Shown here piece by piece: positions 57,014-64,000 of a stretch of 64,000 nt of DNA. The stretch comes from Polytrichum commune (Eukaryota; Streptophyta; Polytrichopsida; Polytrichales; Polytrichaceae): the NCBI GenBank assembly GCA_950295325.1, contig OX485806.1, positions 9,550,001-9,614,000 of the forward strand, given 5' to 3'. The position numbers and the translations under genes were made by a program. Positions within the stretch are counted from its first letter, which is position 1. Every line of letters begins with the position of its first letter. A model generated the notes under the pieces. It saw nothing but the letters and a program-made list of their open reading frames with translations. It did not search any database and was not told the origin of the DNA.

Positions 57014-57240
57014 ATATAGGGTGTTTCGGACCCCAAGTTTCTTGGACCCGGACCCTAATGTAAACCCAGCCTCAGTACATGTACACTCTTAATTTAAGAA
57101 TCCAATCTTCACACTTGAGTCCAAACATCTTGCGTCCAAAAATAAAGTCCATCATATGGGGTGTTTCGGACCCCAAGTTTCATGGACCCGGACCCGAATG
57201 GAAGCCCTCCCTTAGTACATCTGCACCTGCCGACGAACTT
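57014..57240 (+). repeat. ~125-bp tandem repeat, second part
   Basis: Two further units (GGTGTTTCGGACCCCAAGTT) continuing the array broken by the family D insertion. 57241-57430 is non-coding with nothing recognised. Confidence 0.65.
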
Positions 57241-57430
57241 GAGGAAAAGGGCAAAAGGCAACATCGAACAGCCTGAGGGCTGAAAGGTGAGATCCAGATA
57301 CAGAGGACCACTAAGAAGTGGTGATCGATGCTCCCCTTTTCTGGCTTCACACGTGATCGGTTCATCATACACTTGTCTTTTGACATTGAATATAAAGGTT
57401 CAGTTATACGTTCCAAACTTGAATCATCAC

Positions 57431-58548
57431 CAAGGCTGATTTTTCACAAAGTTTTTGCCTGTCCACATCCAAAAACCTTGAATTGAAAGGCAAAAAAAAT
57501 TGCAACCCGTCCCAAAACCGGTAGTTTCTAAACCAACCCGTCCATGAAAAGGTTAAAGAAAAAACAACCCGTCCCAAAACCGGTTTGGAAATGAAAATAC
57601 CCGTCCCGCAATACGTATAAATAAGTCTCTTACAATGTTGGTAAAAAATTTTAAAAACAAAAAAACAAAAAAACCAAAAGATGTTGACATGTGACTGTTT
57701 GCACTTGGAAATAATAGGATCTTCACAAATTATGCCTTCAATGCCTGTTAGTTATATGTCTTTTGTTGTTGATTCTTATCTTTCCAGGCAACCCCATTCT
57801 AATTTCCTCTGCCACCATCATTTCTTTTTAATTCTTGTCCTTCAATCTCCCATTTCTATCCCCACACTCTATCCTCAAGGTGTTTCCATCACCCGTCATT
57901 GCCCGTCCGTCACCACCCGCATTCCCTCCACAAGAGGGGTTTTTCTAGACAAAACCTAATCAAAAGTCATCTACGTGCTAGTTTAAAGTTAAAGACTTTA
58001 GATGCTTTGATGCGCATTCCATGTGCAGATATTTTAGTTGAAAACATCAATTGGAATGCAATGATGCTTGTTTGGAGAAACATGAAGGATAGGAGAATTC
58101 ATCCACTTCTTTGAAGGGCGAGTAGCTCTTTATTTTTAAAAAATTGAACATGTTTATATATATACTAATTCTTATTCAATTGCTAAGTTTACCTTCAATT
58201 ATAATCTTTGACATTATGTTAAAAAGGTTCTAAATTTTTTTGGTTGATGAATTAATGTATGCAAGTGAATCAAGCACTTCAAGATGAATATTTTGATTGG
58301 GTATTAGTGGTTTGATTGCATTATGCTTATATTCACATGTCATATATGACATAATGTAACTGATATTTGTACCAATTATTTTTTCTAGAAAAAATTATCA
58401 AAAAAGTTGTTATTTTAAAAACCCATCCAAAGTGAATTTGACACGTCCAAAAACCGGTTCATTTTCTAAGAACCCGTCCACTGGAAAGGTTTTTTGTTCA
58501 TGAACATGTCCTTGGACATGTTGGGGACCTTGTGAAAAATCACCACTG
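57431..58548 (-). mobile_element. hAT element, family D, copy 2 (1118 bp, reverse orientation)
   Basis: Ends CAAGGCTGATTTTTCACAAA and CAGTGGTGATTTTTCACAA. Flanks differ: ATCATCAC on the left, TCCACAAG on the right. It has an interior region missing from copy 1, including a weak coding-like frame (CADILVENINWNAMMLVW) ending at 58112, perhaps a scrap of hAT dimerisation domain. See the inversion finding. Confidence 0.75.
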
Positions 58549-58722
58549 TCCACAAGCACACATACACTGTATATATACCTTCGTTCGTAGCAGAGTAGTA
58601 TTTGTATCCCACAGCTCATTGGTTGTGCGTGGATTTCTCTCCATCCTTTTGCCGATTTCAATGTCATTAAGCAAAAGCAAGCCTCATTTGAGCATGTCGA
58701 ATCTGTTCGCTACTGATTGAGG

Positions 58723-58952
58723 CAGTGATTGGGGAGATTTTTGGGCATAATCGGTTGAGAACCTAGTGTTTGCAAGTCCAACCGGTTACATGTTGACATC
58801 CTTTGGTTTTCCTACATTAAATTGGGGTATATTCTACAATAACTTCCTCTAAAAAGATCGGTAAATTTTCCTACATTCTTGAAATCCAACCAGTTATTTC
58901 TCAAACTCAACCGGTTCATTTGTAACGAACTACCGGTTCTCCATGACCATTG
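58723..58952 (+). mobile_element. hAT MITE, family A, full length with perfect 8-bp duplication
   Basis: 230 bp, CAGTGATTGGGGAGA ... GACCATTG, flanked by GATTGAGG at 58715-58722 and 58953-58960. Clean second proof of the family's termini. Confidence 0.9.
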
Positions 58953-58977
58953 GATTGAGGGTTAGGGTGTGGGGGAG

Positions 58978-59563
58978 ATTTTTGGGCATTATCTAAAACC
59001 CCTCTTGTGGAGGGAATGCGGGTGGTGACGGACGGGCGATGACGGGTGATGGAAACACCTTGAGGATAGAGTGTGGGGATAGAAATGGGAGATTGAAGGA
59101 CAAGAAATAAAAAGAAATGATGGTGGCAGAGGAAATTAGAATGGGGTGTACTGGAAAGATGAGAATCGACAACAAAAGACAGATAACTGACGGGCATTGA
59201 AGGCATAATTTGTGAAGATTCCTATTGTTTCCAAGTGCAAACAGTCACATGTCAACATCTTTTGGTTTTTTTATTTAAAAAAAAAAATTACCAACATTGT
59301 AAGAGACTTATTTATACGTATTGCGGGACGGGTATTTTCATTTCCAAACCGGTTTTGGGACGGTTTGTTCTTTCTTTAACCTTTCCATGGACGGGTTGGT
59401 TTAGAAACTACCGGTTTTGGGATGGGTTGTTTTTTCCTTAACCTTTCCATGGACGGGTTGGTTTAAAAACTACCGGTTTTGGGACGGGTTGCAATTTCTT
59501 TTGCCTTTCAATTCAAGGTTTTTGGACGTGGACGGGCAAAAACTTTGTGAAAAATCAGCCCTG
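58978..59563 (+). mobile_element. hAT element, family D, copy 3 (truncated, forward)
   Basis: Matches the reverse complement of copy 2 from AACCCCTCTTGTGGAGGG to the CAGGGCTGATTTTTCACAA end, here on the right. It is followed by CTTGTGGA, the exact reverse complement of the flank of copy 2. It contains an A-like fragment (CCTATTGTTTCCAAGTGC) at 59220. Confidence 0.75.
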
Positions 59564-59835
59564 CTTGTGGATACTATATAAAGGCCGCAACACCGCTTTG
59601 CCCAAAAGGCATGATGAACTTATAGGGGACCAAAAAGCTTGGTGTAATAGGGTAATTACTACACAGCTGACAAGTGTGGAGCCTAGAGCCACAGCATCCC
59701 TTTTGGTGCTGTCTGTGGTCATGGATTTGTGAGAGTCAAAAGCTGCTCACATTGATTCCTGGGTGTCACACAATCCGCAGACCAGAGGGCCCAACATAGA
59801 ATTGGTGCATATAATTAAGCGAACTGCATCGTTCG

Positions 59836-61386
59836 TGGTATTTAGTGTCACATGCATAATAGTGTCACCTCCTAAGAGCAAGCCTAGTCGTTCCTGGATC
59901 TGCATCTGTATCCAGGAATGAAAAGTGGCCTCCACCCAGAATGCAGATGCAGACCCAGGCAAAACTGCCACTCATTCTACCTTACTACCTCAGGATTTCC
60001 TCTAAACTGATTTGTAGTTTTCTGCGGCCCTACCATATTGAGCTGTCTTTAGTTAAAAGCCACCATGAAGTTGTTTGTCCTTAGCTGATAGCAGGCTCCC
60101 TGCATATCTCGTCGAAATGCAGGGAGTTCTACACTTCCTGTATTATTTTACATCCACTTTTAGGGTAGAGCAGGGTGACTGGGCCAGTATCCTGCATTTG
60201 CATCTACGTTGCGGATGAGAAAGCGCAAATACAGATGCAGGTGTAGGGTCACTGGGCTTGCCCTAAGAGTTTAGTATACTTGCATGTTTCACAATTCCTC
60301 TAGAATGTTGCGTTCGTATACTATGAGTGTTTCTTGTGAATCTTTCACAAGATGGAGGAATTTGCAGATAGTTCAGAGGTGGGTATGGTAAGGAAAACCG
60401 CTTGATTCTTGCTCATTGCATTGCACACTCTGCATCGGTCATGGTATTTAGTGTCACATGCATAATAGTGTCACCTCCTAAGAGTTTAGTATACTTGCAT
60501 GTTTCACAAATCCTCTAGAATGTTGCGTTTGTACACTATGAGTGTTTCTTGTGAATTTTTTCACAAGATGGAGGAATCTACAGATAGTTCAGAGGTGGGT
60601 ATGGTAAGGAAAACCGCTCGATTCTTGCTCATTGCATTGCACACTCTGCATCGGTCATGGTATTTAGTGTCACATGCATAATAGTGTCACCTCCTAATTG
60701 ATACGTGGTTTAGTAGACTTGCATGTTTCACAAATCCTCTTGAATGTTGCATTCGTATCCTTTGAGCGTCTCTTGTGAATCTACACAAGATGGAAGAATC
60801 GTTAGATAGTTCATAGGTGGTTATGGTAAGGAATACCGCTCAATTCTTGCTCATTGCATTGCAAACTCTCGAGTTTCTCAACGTAGCCTAGCTAACCACG
60901 TGCAAGGAAAGAAACCACCCTATGTATTATCTACTCACGAAAATTGCATATTCGGAATCCCCTAGATTGATGCATTCGTATATGAAAATGTCTCCTAAAC
61001 GCTCTTAAACTCGGTGAGAACTAGTACATCATGGTATTTAGTGTCACATGCATAATAATGTCACCTCCTAATTGTTACGCGGTTTAGTATACTTACATGT
61101 TTCACAAATCCTCTAGAATGTTGCGTTCATATCCTCTAAGTGTCTCTTGTGAATCTATACAAGATGGAAGAATCGGCAAATAATTCAGAGGTGGTTATGG
61201 TAAGGAATACCGTTCAATTGCAGACTCTCGAGTCTCTCAACGCAACCTAGCTAATCATGTGCAAGGAAAGAAACACCCTACGTATTATCTACTCACTGAC
61301 ATTGCATACTCAAAATCCTCTAGATTGATGCATTCGTATATGAAAATGTATCCTGAAAGCTCTTAAACTCGATGAGAATTAGTACA
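59836..61386 (+). repeat. tandem array, ~200-240 bp units, with higher-order units
   Basis: Units open with GGTATTTAGTGTCACATGCA and contain GTATACTTGCATGTTTCACA, TGTTGCGTTCGTA and CAAGATGGAGGAAT; starts lie near 59838, 60447, 60660 and 61031. The last two carry a longer tail (CTCTCAACG.A.CCTAGCTAA ... CTTAAACTCG) so they form a ~370-bp higher-order unit. The first unit is split by a Harbinger-type MITE. Confidence 0.75.
59876..60263. mobile_element. PIF/Harbinger-type MITE inside the tandem array
   Basis: 388 bp flanked by TAA (59873-59875, 60264-60266). Ends GAGCAAGCCTAGTCG and GGGCAAGCCCAGTGA. The uninterrupted array sequence CTCCTAAGAGTTTAGTATAC at 60474 shows exactly what was there before, so the insertion is proven by an empty site in the neighbouring unit. 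Confidence 0.8.
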
Positions 61387-62762
61387 CGTTTGTATTGGCC
61401 CCTTGTGTCTACACAAAATCGAAAGTGGTAGATTTTGAGGTGGTTATAACTAGAGTACAAATCTGCAACTCATTTCTAGCCCTATGGATGCTATTTGTGC
61501 ACTCCAAATTAGCTAGACACATTCTTAGTCCAAGTTTGTCGCAAGTCATGAAATACGATTGCGAATGTGGAGAGCAAGAGGTGAGAGTCGACTAGCTTTG
61601 AATTCCAATCAAAACCTTCTAGAAATTTTCCATGTCGCCCATGCAAATCAACATATCATAACCACCCTTACGAACCACACCCCATGCTCACAAATCAACC
61701 ACCCAAAGATGGATTTGGAGCAATCACAAATAAACAACTTCACTAATGCATACTTCAATTTCCAATGACCGTGCTCACCCATTTTCAATACAAGCATTTT
61801 CAACCATGCTAGATGCATGAGGTGTCAACTTAACAAGAGGTTACCATATTTGTTTACCACACATTGTCAAATTCGATCAATGATTTGTGTCAAGGTGCAT
61901 GGGGATAGACCACCCTTTGCAAAAATCCAAGGGGGTTGATCGAGAATGAGTCATTTGCCTTAATAAGCCTATGTTACCAAACCGTCTAAAAGTTGACTCA
62001 AGTGTACACAAAACGACACTTGGCATTAGTATGCTCGAGAATATCTTCCTCTTGCATATTAGAATGTAAACACATGACACTTGTCTTTAGTATGCTTAAT
62101 AATATCTTCCCCTTGCATACTAGAACACAAAACTTCCATCTCAAGCATCCCAATGTGCTTACACTTGATGTCATAAATATCCAATTCATAGGTTTATCAA
62201 AGAGAATCGACACCTTATATGGTAGATCTAACCATACAAATGGAAGCTTTGTATTTGTCACACTTAGATTCAACCGTCCACGTGTCCAAACATAGGAAAG
62301 ATATAACGTCACTGATAAACGCGTGTACGTTGATATGGTTGGACCCCAAAAATTGCCGAGATAATAACGTTTGCCACGACCTCAAGGAATTACCCTAACA
62401 TGGGTGAATGAGAGGTACACTGCTTATAGTACTTAGTGTCATGCACAATATTTGCACAGGGCCTAAACAAGATGCCTAGAGGTTTCAAAGTGTCATGTCC
62501 GTTATAATCAATATGAAACTATTCGTCAACATAAGTGCTCTTTTAAGTGAATTGTTTTAGGCGATTTGGAGAGGAGGGTGGCATTGGAAAAGCTCATGCA
62601 ACCCTACTTCAACATGGATTCTTGTTTGCTCGCTCTACACTATGGCGGCTTCAGCCTGGTGGTCGAAATAAATATTAGGGGTTAAGGTGCTTAGTCCTTG
62701 TGACCACCCACCACTTGCAATAGAAACCCAAGGTGATAGCAATACCTTGCCCAACTCTTATA
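61387..62762. other. no gene; contains dispersed repeat F (61985-62540)
   Basis: 61985-62115 (reverse complement) and 62465-62540 (direct) match parts of 39430-39740. Within 61985-62115 the block TTTAGTATGCTTAATAATATCTT occurs twice in diverged form. No coding signal. Confidence 0.4.
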
Positions 62763-63230
62763 CCGTAGCTCTCTAGCAGCTTGGGCACCTCTGCCTAATA
62801 ATTGATTAAAAGTGCAAAAGTAAGTTAGGCAGCGCATAAAATAACATTCTAAAATTGGGCATATTCAGAAAGTAATTTAGATTAAGTTAGACATTGGATG
62901 CATTCATCCAAGTCATTTCAATAATTCATGAATGGTTTTCCTAGTTTCATCTATGACATCTATGATTAACCTAAAAATTTCACTTAACCAACATACCTCA
63001 TCCTAAAGTTTGTCATTTACTTGTATGTCAAGGTTTTGCTTGGCAACCTATTTTGCTTTGATTTGATGTTGCTTTGTTGGATTTCAGCGAATGTCACCTG
63101 CATTATTGTGATTTTAGGCACTCTTTGAATGTTATTTCTTTTTTCATAGACACTCAACGAAATTAATTTCCGAAAATTTAGGCACCTTTAAAATTAATTA
63201 ATTTCTGCCCAAGTTGCTAGAGAGCTATGG
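62763..63230. mobile_element. TA-flanked MITE, 468 bp
   Basis: Inverted ends CCGTAGCTCTCTAGCAGCTT and CCATAGCTCTCTAGCAACTT then GGGCA, with TA outside each end. Subterminal AATTGATTAAAAG / AAATTAATTAATTT extends the pairing. Probably a Tc1/mariner-type MITE, though the TA flank could also be part of the terminus. Confidence 0.6.
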
Positions 63231-63804
63231 TAAACACCAAATCAAGAGCCCTTCACCCCAAAGGTCATGGAAAAGGCTCTACATTTACGCTTGCTTCCCA
63301 GGAAGTCGACTTGACGATTTAATCTATCTAATTATTCACCTATCAACTGATGTCAACATGGACGAGTTTGCTTGAAACCACGATGTTTTAGCTAACCTCA
63401 TGCAAATATGTATAAGGTAGGTGTACTTATTTATGTTTTGTGATCTATTGTGGATACCCAATTCCAAGGGTATAGTGGACAAAAACCATGTGTTACATGG
63501 TTCCCCAAAAACCAAAAACCAAGTGGAGGTATAGCATAACCTATGTGTACACTAGGCAATTCCATCATGTAACACACTGGGACATAAATCAATGAGTGGC
63601 GGCTTCGACATAGGGTCGTAGATTTGCCTATTTTACACCTTAACCCCCAAATTAAGCCAGCCTTATTACCGTTGAGCTTAACGAGAAAGCTAGGGACGTA
63701 ATATTGTGGTGAGGCACACAATGGTCCCCACACAAAAGTTGTCTTGGTGTGCCCACACCAAAACACACGTGCTATATCACAACCAAATGTCTGGATGAAA
63801 AAAA
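63231..63804. other. no gene recognised
   Basis: The long minus frame 63431-63847 (138 codons) has no domain, no supported start context and runs into the SINE-like segment, so I do not call it. Confidence 0.4.
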
Positions 63805-63805
63805 A

Positions 63806-64000
63806 AGGCGACATGCTTAGTGGTAAGAGCCTGCCCAAGACTTCCATTGACCCGATCTGGGTCGCATGGGAAGTTAGTGGCTATTGAACTACACATGAGG
63901 TATTCTGAGCAAGTGTAATACATCACTCATGGCCCCTACGTCTCACAATTATGAGATTTTTTGACAAGTTCGTAGTAAGTTATATGAGAAGCACGTTATT
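63806..64000 (+). mobile_element. possible tRNA-derived SINE, runs off the window
   Basis: After an A-run, ATGCTTAGTGGTAAGAGC looks like a pol III A-box and GATCTGGGTCGCATGGG like a degraded B-box about 35 nt further on, the spacing found in tRNA-derived SINEs. The 3' end is beyond the window. Confidence 0.3.

Noticed and set aside
348-58952. AACCGGTT as a dispersed Grainyhead/CP2 or MYB binding-site network
   Set aside because: Nearly all occurrences lie inside family A or D elements, so copy number explains them. Binding would need data.
59836-61386. CRISPR-like array
   Set aside because: Repeats are ~200-240 bp tandem units with no short repeat/unique spacer pattern, in plant nuclear DNA.
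63431-63847. 138-codon minus-strand gene
   Set aside because: No recognisable domain, and it overlaps a SINE-like segment. It is the length expected by chance given the number of frames scanned.

Overview
The window looks like nuclear DNA of a land plant. It is AT-rich and gene-poor, has one intact plant-type F-box/kelch gene, and the rest is a dense mosaic of class II transposon relics, MITEs (short non-autonomous DNA elements), tandem arrays and a few retroelement pieces. I cannot name the species. No bacterial, organellar or viral gene block is visible.

The only gene I trust as intact is an uninterrupted F-box/kelch-repeat ORF of the SKIP25/KUF1 type at 21227-22366 (minus strand, 379 codons). 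It starts at an ATG in good context. Two short upstream ORFs and a CT/GA tract lie just 5' of it, and three diverged tandem repeats occupy 22793-23930. Its likely role is substrate recognition in an SCF ubiquitin ligase.

Layout. 1-8.1 kb is a 3.6 kb segmental tandem duplication built from copies of a 226-230 bp hAT-type MITE (family A), foldback elements and two MITE-derived satellite arrays. 8-12 kb holds A dimers and TA-flanked MITEs. 12-17.7 kb is a dead autonomous PIF/Harbinger element: a HARBI1-like transposase on plus and a Myb/SANT-like ORF1 on minus, with the transposase split by a 3.13 kb insertion flanked by TTCAAC. 18-21 kb is mostly featureless. 21-24 kb is the F-box locus. 24-32 kb is sparse, with MITEs and a G-run-terminated element. 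32-40 kb has a LINE relic, three copies of a GGGCC-ended MITE (one carrying a pogo-like element), a 480 bp palindrome and assorted repeats. 42-43.9 kb is a decayed Helitron PIF1-type helicase. 46-48.2 kb has two PIF/Harbinger-type MITEs and an LTR with its primer binding site. 49-64 kb has nested hAT elements, short palindromes and a tandem array interrupted by a Harbinger-type MITE.

The most unusual signal is inside the LTR at 47708-48110: eleven short inverted repeats, each with an 8-nt loop close to YTGTCTAR. Stem sequences differ from copy to copy, yet nearly all the arms remain complementary. This looks like a structure-conserved hairpin array and is my main candidate for something undescribed. 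Other notable items are a rearranged hAT pair whose 8-bp target-site duplication now sits in inverted orientation, and a MITE with a near-perfect 66-bp miRNA-like hairpin.
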